Source of the DNA: Clostridium grantii DSM 8605 | Lineage (GTDB): Bacteria; Bacillota; Clostridia; Clostridiales; Clostridiaceae | Direction: 5' to 3' | Assembly: GCF_900129965.1 (NCBI RefSeq) | Contig: NZ_FQXM01000006.1 | Location: 124,001-188,000, forward strand | DNA length: 64,000 nucleotides | Made by a program: the position numbers and the translations under genes | In this document: piece after piece, positions 17,258-26,640 of the stretch | How positions within the stretch are numbered: position 1 is the stretch's first letter | Layout: every line of letters begins with the position of its first letter | The notes under the pieces: model-generated | Told to the model about the DNA's origin: nothing | The model's database searches: none | Seen by the model: the letters and a program-made list of their open reading frames with translations, nothing else

Positions 17258-18367
17258 CTAGGGGCAGCTAAGTAACCCTTCTGCCCAAAGACAAGCTCCA
17301 CAGGTTGGCTTTTCATTACCGAAACAATCACTTTTGTTATCCTCCACATAAGTACAATGGCCACAATTCATACAAGGAGAAAATGAAAACTCTTGAACCC
17401 TTTTTCTAAAAGTAACATAATCTTTAGATTCCCAAATTTCTTTTACCCCTAAGTCATTCACATTACCAAAAGAATGATGATATACTTTTCTTTCCGTATC
17501 ACCAATTACAGTAGTCCCATTATGCAGCAAAGCCATACAAGGACTTACATTTCCATCACTTCTAACAAAAGCCATTCCTTCATTAACAAAGCGACAATAC
17601 TGCGAAGGTCTAGGAACACTATTATTAGATATTTTAAGATTAAAGTTCATCTTACTAAATAATCCTGAAAGGCCTTCTCTCACCTGTGATAAATCAAAAT
17701 CCATAAAAGGTAAATTTACAACACTTCTACTACTTGCAAAACTGTCGGAGCCTATGGACATATTCAAGGTCTTTTGATACAAAGTCTCTTTCTGTGCTTC
17801 TCTACTAGATGGATACATATTAGATATATTCACTTCATCAATATTATATTGATCAATGAAATATGGTAGTTTTGCCAATTGAGCCACATTAGATTTTGTA
17901 GCAACAAAAGTAATACCTAATTGTATAAGGGAATTATTTTTATATCTAAGCTTATTAAATTCCTTTATTTTATCTATTAAATTTTCATAAAAAGGGTGAC
18001 CCATTCCACTATTATCTGTAGGTTCAATGGCATCCATAGATACCCACAATTTAGAAACTCCCGCTTCCATCAATGCTTTATCCATTGTTTCACTAAGAAG
18101 AGAACCATTAGTTAAAAGTTCTACCTTGTAATCTAAGTTACTACAATCAAGAATCATATCAATAATTTTAGGATGATGCAAAGGTTCTCCCATACCTCCG
18201 AAAAAAATCGTTTCAGTTTCACAAGGAATATTTTTTAATATTTTTTCGAATAACTCATATTTCATATCACAAAACACTTCATCAAACCATGTATTTCTAA
18301 AACACATCTCACAATGTAGGTTACAATTAGATGTTGGCTCAATATAAAGTTTTTTAAGTTCAATCAT
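17258..18367 (-). CDS. radical SAM/SPASM maturase of the tungsten oxidoreductase cluster
   Basis: About 369 residues. The radical SAM motif CNLHCEMC is near residue 15, followed by FFGGMGEPLHHP (the GGE-type SAM-binding block) and SMDAIEPT. The C-terminal third is rich in cysteines (CRFV, CMALL, CMNCGHC, CFGNEKPTCGACLWAEG), as in SPASM domains that hold extra [4Fe-4S] clusters. This matches the group of radical SAM maturases found beside tungsten-pterin oxidoreductases. The frame begins at ATG 18376, but that codon is part of the AAGGATG ribosome binding site, so ATG 18367 (MIELKKLYIEPTSNC) is preferred. The exact reaction in cofactor maturation is not known to me. Confidence 0.88.
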   Translation of the reverse strand: MIELKKLYIEPTSNCNLHCEMCFRNTWFDEVFCDMKYELFEKILKNIPCETETIFFGGMGEPLHHPKIIDMILDCSNLDYKVELLTNGSLLSETMDKALMEAGVSKLWVSMDAIEPTDNSGMGHPFYENLIDKIKEFNKLRYKNNSLIQLGITFVATKSNVAQLAKLPYFIDQYNIDEVNISNMYPSSREAQKETLYQKTLNMSIGSDSFASSRSVVNLPFMDFDLSQVREGLSGLFSKMNFNLKISNNSVPRPSQYCRFVNEGMAFVRSDGNVSPCMALLHNGTTVIGDTERKVYHHSFGNVNDLGVKEIWESKDYVTFRKRVQEFSFSPCMNCGHCTYVEDNKSDCFGNEKPTCGACLWAEGLLSCP

Positions 18368-18413
18368 AACATCCATCCTTAATTGTTTTTTTTACATACA
18401 CAAAATATATAAT

Positions 18414-18424
18414 AATTGTATACA
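18414..18424. promoter_or_regulatory. TTGTATACA motif upstream of the maturase operon
   Basis: AATTGTATACA, the third copy of the motif also found twice before the aldehyde oxidoreductase gene. It lies about 47 bases upstream of the radical-SAM start, in the expected promoter region. Confidence 0.5.
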
Positions 18425-18487
18425 CTTATTATATATTTTTTCTTCAATAATAACAATAAATAAAAAGATGGCTTTAATTAGTTGAAG

Positions 18488-18523
18488 TCAAAAAAAGCAA
18501 GGTATATTTTTATACCTTGCTTT
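18488..18523 (-). terminator. terminator of the lipoprotein gene
   Basis: A 13-bp perfect stem AAAGCAAGGTATA/TATACCTTGCTTT (18494-18506 with 18511-18523). On the minus strand it is followed by a run of T. Confidence 0.85.
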
Positions 18524-18552
18524 AAAGAGGATTTTTATATTAATTTAATTAT

Positions 18553-19776
18553 CTATTTTTTCTTTCCTTTACCCATGTCTTGCTGTACTATTTCTGTTAT
18601 TTTTTCTCCATTAACTGTAACATCTCCGCCATTTAATACTGATGAAATATCTGCATCAAAAGCTGAATTTGCTTCTACATTTATTATTCCACCGTTAACA
18701 TATATATTTCCGTTTGAATCGAATCCATCAGTATCACCACTAGCCATAACTACTTTAATTGTACCACCATTAATTTCTATTAAAACATCATAAGCATCAC
18801 TTTTAGAAGTTGCATTTACTCCATCATCGGTGGCATATATATCAATCTGACCATCATTTATCTGGATATAAGTTCCTTCAATACCTTCTGAACATGTTTC
18901 TATATTGATTGTACCGCCATCTATTTGAACAATACTGTTGGCACGAATTGCATCATCAGCAGCAGTAATATTTAATGTACCATTTTGAATATAGATATAT
19001 CCAAGGGATGAATCTTCATCATTTTCGCTATGAAGAGCATCTTTATCTGTAACTATGGTAATCTCTCCATCATACATAAGAATAGAATCATTTGCTTCTA
19101 TGCCATCTTCAGATGAATTAATTACATATACACCTCCAGTTATTTTAATATCATCTTTAGAAGAAATTCCGTTACCTTTAGCAGAAAGAATTTCTAATGT
19201 GCCCACACCATTTAATGTTAAGTCTGTTTTAGAAAAAATAACTGCATCTAAATTGGTTTCTTCATCTGCTACATACTCACCTGAAACTTCCATATAGTTC
19301 TGACTTTCAGTTGATGTAACAAATACTTTATCAGCTAATTTCACATAAATTGCAGGTGAATCTGAATTTTTTATACTAACCCCATCTAGAACTATTTGAA
19401 CTTTTGCTTCTTCGTCAGTTTCAACTATAACTGTAGTATTTTCCACTTCACCACTTAAAACATACACACCTTCTTTATCTATAGTAACATTTTTATTGCT
19501 TTCCAGTTGTATAAGTACTGCATCAGTAAGATCTGCTGACTGTTCTAAATCTCTATCGCTGAATAATTCTGATGTATCAAGAATCGACCCTTCAACAGTT
19601 GAAATAATACTTGTTGAAGTATTGTCTGTATTATTCTCAGTTGTTATAACTTCGCTAGTAACTGTAGTTTCTGCATTTGTAGACGCTACATTGTTATCTT
19701 GTGCATTGCTACACCCCACAAAAGAAAGAACAAGAGACAAACTTAAACCAGTTATAATATTTTTTTTAATTTTCAT
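18553..19776 (-). CDS. carbohydrate-binding beta-helix lipoprotein (DUF4353/Cthe_2159-like)
   Basis: A 407-residue secreted lipoprotein. The signal peptide ends with the lipobox LSFVGC at about residue 22, so it should be anchored on the outer face of the membrane. A Thr/Ser/Asn-rich linker (residues 25-60) leads into a repetitive beta-helix domain with regularly spaced turns (ISSKDDIKITGG, IEANDSILMYDGEI, LHSENDEDSS, AIRANSIVQIDGGTI, VNATSKSDAYDVLIEINGG). This is the pattern of the carbohydrate-binding Cthe_2159 group, which binds acidic plant polysaccharides with calcium. The C terminus is basic (MGKGKKK). AAAGGAG lies before the ATG. Binding of pectin-like material is inference from the family. 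It stands alone as a monocistron. Confidence 0.82.
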   Translation of the reverse strand: MKIKKNIITGLSLSLVLSFVGCSNAQDNNVASTNAETTVTSEVITTENNTDNTSTSIISTVEGSILDTSELFSDRDLEQSADLTDAVLIQLESNKNVTIDKEGVYVLSGEVENTTVIVETDEEAKVQIVLDGVSIKNSDSPAIYVKLADKVFVTSTESQNYMEVSGEYVADEETNLDAVIFSKTDLTLNGVGTLEILSAKGNGISSKDDIKITGGVYVINSSEDGIEANDSILMYDGEITIVTDKDALHSENDEDSSLGYIYIQNGTLNITAADDAIRANSIVQIDGGTINIETCSEGIEGTYIQINDGQIDIYATDDGVNATSKSDAYDVLIEINGGTIKVVMASGDTDGFDSNGNIYVNGGIINVEANSAFDADISSVLNGGDVTVNGEKITEIVQQDMGKGKKK

Positions 19777-20165
19777 AAATTAACACTCCTTTAGATATTA
19801 ATAGTAATAATCTTTATTTTTGTTAGCCAAAATTTCTAATTAGTTATTGCCTTAATTAAATAATAGATTATGCACCTTAAAATAACCTTAAAAGTTCAGT
19901 GTTATGTATTTTTTAATATATAATAAAAGTCGTGCTTTTTTATAATCCAACATTTGAAGTTTAAATACATCACTTAATTGTATCAAAGTTAGATATCAAA
20001 ATAAAATTAAATATCCACATATTTAAAAACTTTATTCCCCACTGTACTGATATAGTGTTATGCAACACTTAAACTTAGTTAGTTAATATATCAATTGACA
20101 ATTAATACTTATACCTTCAAAATAGTACTTGTAATAAGTGTTATTAAACTTGAAGGAGCTATAAA
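19777..20165. other. 389-base non-coding gap between divergent lipoprotein and MFS genes
   Basis: A+T-rich, without a reading frame I can support. It holds promoter-like boxes for both directions, including TTGACA at 20095-20100 before the MFS gene, and a short hairpin GTGTT-ATGC-AACAC near 20057-20070. No known riboswitch pattern was recognised. Confidence 0.4.
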
Positions 20166-21395
20166 ATGATTACAACGGTATTATTAATTATTATTTATTT
20201 AGCATTTATTAGTTTAGGATTGCCTGATTCATTGCTAGGCGTTACTTGGCCTATTATGCAAAATCAGTGGGGGTTGCCTTTAGATGCTGTTGGTCTTGTA
20301 GCTTTATTTATTACAGGAAGCACCATTATATCTAGTTTTCTAAGTGGACATATCATCAAGAAATTTGGAACAGGAAAAGTAACTTTTATTAGTTGTGCAA
20401 TGACCGGTGGTGCTCTTTTAGGATTTTCTTTTGCACCTTCATATTTATGGCTTTTATTATTTGCTATTCCACTAGGTTTTGGAGGTGGTGCTGTAGATAC
20501 TGGCTTGAACAATTATGTAGCTTTGCATTTTAAAGCTCATCATATGAATTGGCTACATTGTTTTTGGGGAGTCGGCGCTACTTTAGGGCCTTTAATTATG
20601 GCTCAGATTTTGATTAATACTTCATCCTGGCGTTTGGGATATGGTACTATAGCCTTTATTCAATTAATTCTAGCTTTTATATTATTAATTACCTTACCTC
20701 TTTGGAAAAAACATGAAAGTTTATCAGATAGCATCACAAATGATGGACACTTTAATGGAAATACACTTGAAAATTCCTTTGAGAATTCTGAAATCAATGA
20801 TAAATTAAGCAGAAAATCTATCCTTAAGATAAAAGGAGTTAAATATGCACTATTCACCTTTTTATTTTATTGTGCAGTAGAACTATCTATGGGTTTATGG
20901 GGAAGTAGTTTTCTCATACAAATCAAGAATATATCCGTTGAAAAAGCAGCTTTTTGGGTGGCAATGTATTATGGTGGAATCACCTTAGGTCGTTTTATTT
21001 CTGGTTTTATATCCTTTAAATTAAATAATACTCAAATGATTCGTTACGGTGTAAAAATAACTTTAATTGGTGCTATTTTGCTTTTATTTCCTTTGCCCAA
21101 TTTTATATCAGCTTTTTCTTTTGTTCTTATAGGACTTGGTCTTTCCCCTATATTTCCTGCTATGGTTCATGAAACCCCTGTACGCTTTGGAAAAAATCAT
21201 TCTCAGCTTATTATAGGTTATGAAATGGGCTTTGCTGCTACGGGAAATGCATTATTTCCTCCTCTATTAGGAGTAATTGTGAAACACTCTAGTATGAGAA
21301 TATTTCCTTTTTATTTAATAGGTTGTATATTAATCATGTTTTTATGCAGTGAAAGATTAATAAAACTAACACAAGAAACTATTAGCTCAAAATAA
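20166..21395 (+). CDS. MFS transporter (sugar-type)
   Basis: A 409-residue protein with 12 hydrophobic segments and the two-half plan of the major facilitator superfamily. Family features include LGLPDSLLGVTWPIM near the start, SGHIIKKFGTGKVTFIS after helix 2, PLGFGGGAVDTGLNNYVA, NWLHCFWGVGATLGPLI and the second-half YGGITLGRFISGFI. A hydrophilic loop near residues 180-220 separates the halves. The LHCFWGVG segment recalls FucP-type sugar permeases, so a sugar or deoxy-sugar substrate is likely but unproven. GAAGGAG precedes ATG 20166. It stands alone and ends in a good terminator. Confidence 0.85.
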   Translation: MITTVLLIIIYLAFISLGLPDSLLGVTWPIMQNQWGLPLDAVGLVALFITGSTIISSFLSGHIIKKFGTGKVTFISCAMTGGALLGFSFAPSYLWLLLFAIPLGFGGGAVDTGLNNYVALHFKAHHMNWLHCFWGVGATLGPLIMAQILINTSSWRLGYGTIAFIQLILAFILLITLPLWKKHESLSDSITNDGHFNGNTLENSFENSEINDKLSRKSILKIKGVKYALFTFLFYCAVELSMGLWGSSFLIQIKNISVEKAAFWVAMYYGGITLGRFISGFISFKLNNTQMIRYGVKITLIGAILLLFPLPNFISAFSFVLIGLGLSPIFPAMVHETPVRFGKNHSQLIIGYEMGFAATGNALFPPLLGVIVKHSSMRIFPFYLIGCILIMFLCSERLIKLTQETISSK

Positions 21396-21406
21396 TTAAA
21401 AATAAT

Positions 21407-21455
21407 GCGGTTAATAATTGTCAATGAGACTTGTTATTAACCGCTTAATTTTATT
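21407..21455 (+). terminator. terminator of the MFS gene
   Basis: GCGGTTAATAA (21407-21417) pairs with TTATTAACCGC (21433-21443), followed by TTAATTTTATT. It may also assist the convergent hypA gene. Confidence 0.75.
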
Positions 21456-21517
21456 GTTTATTATCTTACAAAATTCACACTTTGAATCCCTAATTTATTA
21501 AGCCCATCATAACTTTA

Positions 21518-21859
21518 TTAATATGCTACAACTTCTTTAATATTAAATTCCTGTCCTGAGATTAATTCATATTCCTCTCCGCTACACTTAGGGCAAATCT
21601 TTCTATGTTCGATAACATTATAGATTTCATTGCAAGCTTTACATTCAGCATTAGCTGGAAGTACAATAATCTCTAGTTTTGTGTCTTCATAGTCTGTTTT
21701 ACTAACTGCTGCAGGATAACATTCTTCAATATATCTAGGAATTGATTGAGACAATTGTCCAATCTCTAATACAATTTTATCTACTTTTGTTAGTTGATTT
21801 TCTTTAACAAATCTATCAACTACTTTAATAACTTCGTAAACTATACCTAGTTCATGCAT
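21518..21859 (-). CDS. hypA: HypA-type nickel metallochaperone
   Basis: About 113 residues. HypA hands nickel to metalloenzymes, classically [NiFe]-hydrogenase, together with HypB. The invariant nickel-binding start Met-His-Glu is present as MHELGIVYEVI, which requires ATG 21859. The frame itself opens at GTG 21868, but GTGGAG lies eight bases before the ATG, and the His must be residue 2. The zinc site has two Cys pairs, CKAC and CPKC, near residues 74 and 90. The gene follows the large flavoprotein after 30 bases, in one operon with hypB. No hydrogenase or other hyp gene is in the window. Confidence 0.92.
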   Translation of the reverse strand: MHELGIVYEVIKVVDRFVKENQLTKVDKIVLEIGQLSQSIPRYIEECYPAAVSKTDYEDTKLEIIVLPANAECKACNEIYNVIEHRKICPKCSGEEYELISGQEFNIKEVVAY

Positions 21860-21889
21860 TATTTTCACTCCACTTTCTATCTAGTAGAT

Positions 21890-24664
21890 TTATCTTGTTT
21901 TTGTAAGAGGATTAATTTTATTTGCTAATATTTTAACTTTTCTAATTGCTGCTTTCTTAAGTACAGCTTTTGGTAAGTTTTCAAGTTCATAACCTTTTAC
22001 ATCATAAACTTTTTCAAGTTTAATAGCATCAAATTTACATTTAAGTGTACATGCTCCACATCCTACACATAAGTATGGATCAGTTTTAGTAGCACCACAA
22101 CCTAGACATCTTGCAGTTTCCTTCTTGATTTGTTCTTCTGTTAAAGTTCCTCTTAAATCTTTAAAAGTTGTTCTAGATACCTTACCATCTACATGATTGA
22201 TTCTTTGTCTTACAGTTCCATCATATCCTTCAGGTTCCATTAAGTTCTTTTTATCAAGCATCTTGTAAGAATGATTATCTCTACCAAATACTAATGACTG
22301 ACCATTTTGAACAAATCTGTGAATAGATACAGCGCCTTCTTTTCCTGCAGCTATAGCATCAATAGCAAGTTTTGGTCCACTAGCCACATCTCCACCAGCA
22401 AAAATATCCGCTTTTGAACTTTGAAGAGTAATATGGTCAACTTGAATAGTGTTTCTATTAGTTAATTTTACATCTTCACCTTGTAGTAAATTTCCATAAT
22501 TGAATGTTTGTCCTACTGATAATAAAATGTAATCACATTCAACTATTTTTTTATCTGATTCATCAAACTGTGGATTGAATCTACCTTCTGCATCTAATAC
22601 TGAAATACAGCGTTTGAATTCAATTCCTGTAACTTTACCGTTTTCTGTTATAACTCTTGTTGGTCCCCATGAGTTATTTATGTTAACATTTTCTTCTAAT
22701 GCTTCTTCTACTTCTTCTATATGTGCAGGCATAATATCTCTTGCTTCTAAACAGAAAATATCTGTTTGTTCAACACTCTTAAGTCTTACTGAAGATCTAG
22801 CCACATCGATAGCTACATTCCCTCCACCGATAACAACTACTTTACCTTTTACTTCTGTTGGTTGTTCTAAGTTAACTGTTCTAAGGAAATCTACTCCACT
22901 TATTACTTCACTAGCATCTTCACCCTCTAAGCCTAATTTTCTACCTGATTGAGCTCCGATAGCTATATAAAATGCGTTAAATCCTTGTTCTCTAAGTTGT
23001 TGAATTGATACGTCTTTTCCAACTTCAACACCAGTTTTAAACTTTACTCCCATATCTTGTAGTACATCAATTTCTGCTTGTATAACATTTTTTTCTAATC
23101 TATAAGATGGTATTCCAAATGTCAACATTCCACCTAGTTTTTCTTCTTTTTCAAATATTGTTACATCATATCCATCAATAGAAAGATCATAAGCACATGT
23201 TAATCCTGAAGGACCTCCACCGATAATAGCAATCTTTTTATCACTATAATCATGTCTTTTTCTAGGTATGTAGCGAATATCTTTGTTTAAATCCTGCTCT
23301 GCAATAAACTTCTTAATATCATCAACGGCTACAGCTTCATCTATATCCCCACGTGTACAATCTTCCTCACATAATCTTGGGCAAACACGTCCACAAACTG
23401 CTGGAAGTGGATTGTGCTTTTTGATTAATTCCAATGCTTCTGTATATTTACCTTGAGAAGCTAGCTTAACATAACCTTGTACCGGAATATGCGCAGGACA
23501 ATTTGTAATACAAGGAGCTGTACCAGAATCTACTGTGTTCTTTCTATTAATTCTATAGTCTCTGTTCAACTTTTCTTCTGTCCACTCTGTATTTCTTGGT
23601 GTTACTTTAATCATTTCCACATCAATTGGCTCTTTTGAACATAATTTTTGCCCAAGTCTTAAAGCATTTGTAGGACAAACATCAACACATTCTCCACAAG
23701 CAACACATTTAGATTCATCAACTACAGATCTATAATTAGATCTTACTATATCCCCATTTACAAATTCATTAGCAAGTCTCATAGCATAGCAACCACATCC
23801 ACAGCAATTACAAATAGCATGAGTATGTCCTGGTGAATCCAAGTTAGGAATAGAGTGCATCAAACCATTATCTTCTGCTTTTTGAACAATTTCAAAAGCT
23901 TCTTCTTTAGTGATTTCTCTTCCACGTCCTGTTTTAATGTAATACTCAGCTGCATGATCTAATTGAATACACATATCTTCTTTTAAATGTCCACATCCTT
24001 CTCCCATTGCTTCACGAGAAGTTCTACAAGAACAATCTGATACTGAGAACACTGTTGATTCATTCAAATATTTTGACACTTCTTCATAAGAAGCTTTTTT
24101 TGAATTTCCATCAATAGATCTTTCAATAGGTATTACACGCATAGGTCCTCCACCAATAGGCATTATACCTGCTGCTGCTGGCCCTCTTTTTTTGCCGAAA
24201 TAATAAAATGCTTCTGCTACTTCTGGGTATTTAGCAACTAATTCTTTATTGTTATTAATCATTTCTAAATGCCCTGGAACAAAAATATCATGCCAATACA
24301 TATCTACTCCATTTATTGTATTAACAAAAGCAGCTCCAGTCCAAGCAATATAGTCCATTGCTTCTTTTACTTTTTCGTATGGCTCTCCTGCTGCTTTTGC
24401 AATATCTTCTGCACTAACTTTTTCACGGAATTTCAAATGCATTGCTAATTTTGCTTGATACTCATTAAGTAATGGGGCAAGAGCATAATACTCAGGACCA
24501 AACGGAATTACTTCTCTAGAACTTCCTTGTTTTGTTCTTCCAATTTTGTTTGCAAGATCAACTATTTCTTGTCTATACTCTCTACCATCCACGTCTGCCC
24601 AATTTAAAGCAAAGTTAAATCTTTCTGATTTGTTAAAGTTTGTTTTTGTTTGTTCTTTTGACAT
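21890..24664 (-). CDS. large Fe-S flavoprotein with GltD-like NAD(P)H:acceptor oxidoreductase module
   Basis: A 924-residue fusion. Residues 1-300 form an unusual Cys-rich domain (SDCSCRTSREAMGEGCGH; AICNCCGCGCYAMR). Next is a ferredoxin-type motif CVACGECVDVCPTNAL near 318. A glutamate-synthase-beta-like part follows: CITNCPAHIPVQGYV and CGRVCPRLCEEDCTRGD hold clusters, IIGGGPSGLTCAYDLS near 460 binds FAD, and VVIGGGNVAIDVARS near 605 binds NAD(P)H. The C terminus has CLGCG and CVGCGACTLKCKFDAI. It should pass electrons between NAD(P)H and ferredoxin-like partners. It lies between hypB (4 bases away) and hypA, which is an unusual place. The acceptor of the N-terminal domain is unknown. Confidence 0.85.
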   Translation of the reverse strand: MSKEQTKTNFNKSERFNFALNWADVDGREYRQEIVDLANKIGRTKQGSSREVIPFGPEYYALAPLLNEYQAKLAMHLKFREKVSAEDIAKAAGEPYEKVKEAMDYIAWTGAAFVNTINGVDMYWHDIFVPGHLEMINNNKELVAKYPEVAEAFYYFGKKRGPAAAGIMPIGGGPMRVIPIERSIDGNSKKASYEEVSKYLNESTVFSVSDCSCRTSREAMGEGCGHLKEDMCIQLDHAAEYYIKTGRGREITKEEAFEIVQKAEDNGLMHSIPNLDSPGHTHAICNCCGCGCYAMRLANEFVNGDIVRSNYRSVVDESKCVACGECVDVCPTNALRLGQKLCSKEPIDVEMIKVTPRNTEWTEEKLNRDYRINRKNTVDSGTAPCITNCPAHIPVQGYVKLASQGKYTEALELIKKHNPLPAVCGRVCPRLCEEDCTRGDIDEAVAVDDIKKFIAEQDLNKDIRYIPRKRHDYSDKKIAIIGGGPSGLTCAYDLSIDGYDVTIFEKEEKLGGMLTFGIPSYRLEKNVIQAEIDVLQDMGVKFKTGVEVGKDVSIQQLREQGFNAFYIAIGAQSGRKLGLEGEDASEVISGVDFLRTVNLEQPTEVKGKVVVIGGGNVAIDVARSSVRLKSVEQTDIFCLEARDIMPAHIEEVEEALEENVNINNSWGPTRVITENGKVTGIEFKRCISVLDAEGRFNPQFDESDKKIVECDYILLSVGQTFNYGNLLQGEDVKLTNRNTIQVDHITLQSSKADIFAGGDVASGPKLAIDAIAAGKEGAVSIHRFVQNGQSLVFGRDNHSYKMLDKKNLMEPEGYDGTVRQRINHVDGKVSRTTFKDLRGTLTEEQIKKETARCLGCGATKTDPYLCVGCGACTLKCKFDAIKLEKVYDVKGYELENLPKAVLKKAAIRKVKILANKINPLTKTR

Positions 24665-24667
24665 TTT

Positions 24668-25333
24668 TTATACCCTCTTTCTTAATTGTTTTTTAATCCA
24701 ATTTGTCCATTCATCTATACCTTCACCGGTTTTAGCTGATATAGGAAATATAATAATATCTTTATTTAACTTTTTTACTCTTTCTTCAAGTAAATCCATT
24801 CTAAAATCAAAATGCTCAATGGCATCAATTTTGTTCACGATTAATACATCTACTACCCCAAATATCTTAGGATATTTTAGCGGTTTATCATCACCTTCTG
24901 GAACGCTTAGTATAGCTACATTTTTCATTGCTCCTGTATCATATCCTGCTGGGCATATTAAATTTCCTATGTTTTCTAAAAAAACTAAATCTAATTCTTC
25001 TACCCCTAATTCATCTATACCTTGTTTTGTCATAGTAGCATCTAAATGGCACAAACCACCAGTGTGCAATTGAATAGCTTTTGCCCCTGCTTCTTGAACA
25101 GTTCTAGCATCCACGTCTGAGTCCACATCAGCTTCCATAACCCCAATTTTTATTACATCTTTTAATGCCTTAATTGTACTTACAAGAGTAGTTGTCTTTC
25201 CACTACCTGGTGAAGACATGATATTAATAAGATAAGTATCTAATGTCTTTAATTCATCTCTCGTTTCTTGCGCAACTTTTCTATTATCTTCTTGGATATT
25301 TTTCTTAATTGTGAAAACCTTTAATTCATCCAT
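24668..25333 (-). CDS. hypB: HypB-type GTPase for nickel insertion
   Basis: About 221 residues. HypB is a SIMIBI-class GTPase that drives nickel transfer with HypA. Walker A is SSPGSGKTTTLV near residue 37, and EADVDSDVDARTVQEAGAKAIQLHTGGLCHLDA carries the metal-binding Cys-His of the G domain. LVFLENIGNLICPA and VDVLIVNKID (the NKxD motif) follow. The frame opens 30 codons earlier at 25423, but GGAGG six bases before ATG 25333 (MDELKVFTIKKNIQ) fixes the start. No N-terminal His-rich or CXXCGC nickel site is present. It is the first gene of hypB-flavoprotein-hypA. Confidence 0.92.
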   Translation of the reverse strand: MDELKVFTIKKNIQEDNRKVAQETRDELKTLDTYLINIMSSPGSGKTTTLVSTIKALKDVIKIGVMEADVDSDVDARTVQEAGAKAIQLHTGGLCHLDATMTKQGIDELGVEELDLVFLENIGNLICPAGYDTGAMKNVAILSVPEGDDKPLKYPKIFGVVDVLIVNKIDAIEHFDFRMDLLEERVKKLNKDIIIFPISAKTGEGIDEWTNWIKKQLRKRV

Positions 25334-25643
25334 ATTAAACCTCCAACCACTGTCTATATCTTGATTATAGCAAAAGAATAACATTTCATATACCCATAAT
25401 TTTTCTAGGTTTTTTTGTAGCAATTACTTTACTAAAGTGTTTACAAATCCAAAACTATTGAAAGCGCTAAATAGTCTGACAATTTCGACATTTTACATAT
25501 GCGAACTGTAAACAGAAATCCAAAGTAAATTTATTTAAAACCTTGTTATTATATTAACTATTGAAAGAATTCCTTCACAATGATAAAATATTATATAGAG
25601 TTTTTCCTATAAAAATTACAATTCTAGAATAATGGTGACCATT

Positions 25644-26630
25644 ATGAATAAAAATCTTAAGTTCAATATTATATTTGAAGGACAAACAAACGGAGTAACT
25701 GCAACTTGCCAAAAATATAACATTTCCAGAACTATTTATTATCGTTGGTTAAAAAGATATAAAGCTCTAGGTATTGAAGGACTAGATGATATAAAAAAAG
25801 ATTTTACACCTATAAATAAAACAAGCTCTGATATTGAAAACGTTTTACTTGGTCTTTTTAAGACATATCCTCATTATGGACCTAAAGCTATCAAATACTT
25901 ATTAGAAGAATTCGGTTATAATATAAGTGAATCAGCTGTTTTCAATGTGATGAAAAGACATTCTCTAACTAATAGAGAATGTAGAATTAAATTTTCAAAG
26001 AAGAAGGATAATAATATCACAAACTCGCTTCCTCCATTAAATGAGATAAATAGCGGAGAATGTTGGATATTTTGGATCACAAATTATGGTAACTTTAAAA
26101 ACATAGGTAATATCTATGAATATACTATCTTTGATTTTAAAAGTAGAATATCCTGCACAAGGTTGTATCACGACATATCCTTTAATAATTTTGAAGACTT
26201 ATTAACTGCTGTAGCTATCCCTGTATCACAAACACTAAATTTTAACACAAAGTATTTATGCTTTTTTCAAGATTCAAAAATTATAAAACAAACCATAACC
26301 ATCTTGAATTCAAAGTTTAGCAAAATAGTTCAAGATAATGGACTTGATATAAAAACATATATTTTTAAATCAAATGACATCTTAGGTAATATTGATGAAT
26401 TAAGAAAACAATATACAGAAGGTTGTTTATCATATTTAATGCCTTTAATTCATGAAGGTATGTTATTAAACGAACTTAAGATGCAGTTGCAAAAACATAT
26501 TCGAGCATACAATTTAAACTTAAAAACAAAATTTGATAACGAGATATGTTCTCCTATTGAATACCATAATAAATTAACCAATAATCCTCTTATCTTGCCT
26601 CTATGGGCATATATTGATAGGAAATACTAA
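25644..26630 (+). CDS. transposase-derived (IS3/IS481-like) protein, probably domesticated
   Basis: About 328 residues. The first 110 residues are a transposase-type helix-turn-helix pair (NGVTATCQKYNISRTIYYRWLKRYKALGIEGLDD; HYGPKAIKYLLEEFGYNISESAVFNVMKRH). The rest resembles an integrase core in outline (YEYTIFDFKSRISCTRLY; SPIEYHNKL near the end). The position where the first catalytic Asp is expected reads FWITNYGN, and no clear D-D-E triad can be traced. The frame is intact, no terminal inverted repeats or target duplication are seen, and a second gene starts 11 bases later. This suggests a stable host gene, perhaps a DNA-binding regulator. The start could be ATG 25632 or 25644; neither has a strong ribosome binding site. 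Confidence 0.7.
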   Translation: MNKNLKFNIIFEGQTNGVTATCQKYNISRTIYYRWLKRYKALGIEGLDDIKKDFTPINKTSSDIENVLLGLFKTYPHYGPKAIKYLLEEFGYNISESAVFNVMKRHSLTNRECRIKFSKKKDNNITNSLPPLNEINSGECWIFWITNYGNFKNIGNIYEYTIFDFKSRISCTRLYHDISFNNFEDLLTAVAIPVSQTLNFNTKYLCFFQDSKIIKQTITILNSKFSKIVQDNGLDIKTYIFKSNDILGNIDELRKQYTEGCLSYLMPLIHEGMLLNELKMQLQKHIRAYNLNLKTKFDNEICSPIEYHNKLTNNPLILPLWAYIDRKY

Positions 26631-26640
26631 AGGAGATTCT

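Noticed and set aside
22575..22952. 125-codon frame on the plus strand within the flavoprotein gene
   Set aside because: Serine/threonine-rich antisense shadow of the minus-strand coding sequence, without start signals.
25644..26630. Complete insertion sequence around the transposase-like gene
   Set aside because: No terminal inverted repeats or target duplications are visible at the gene borders, and the downstream gene is coupled, so it is listed as a domesticated gene.
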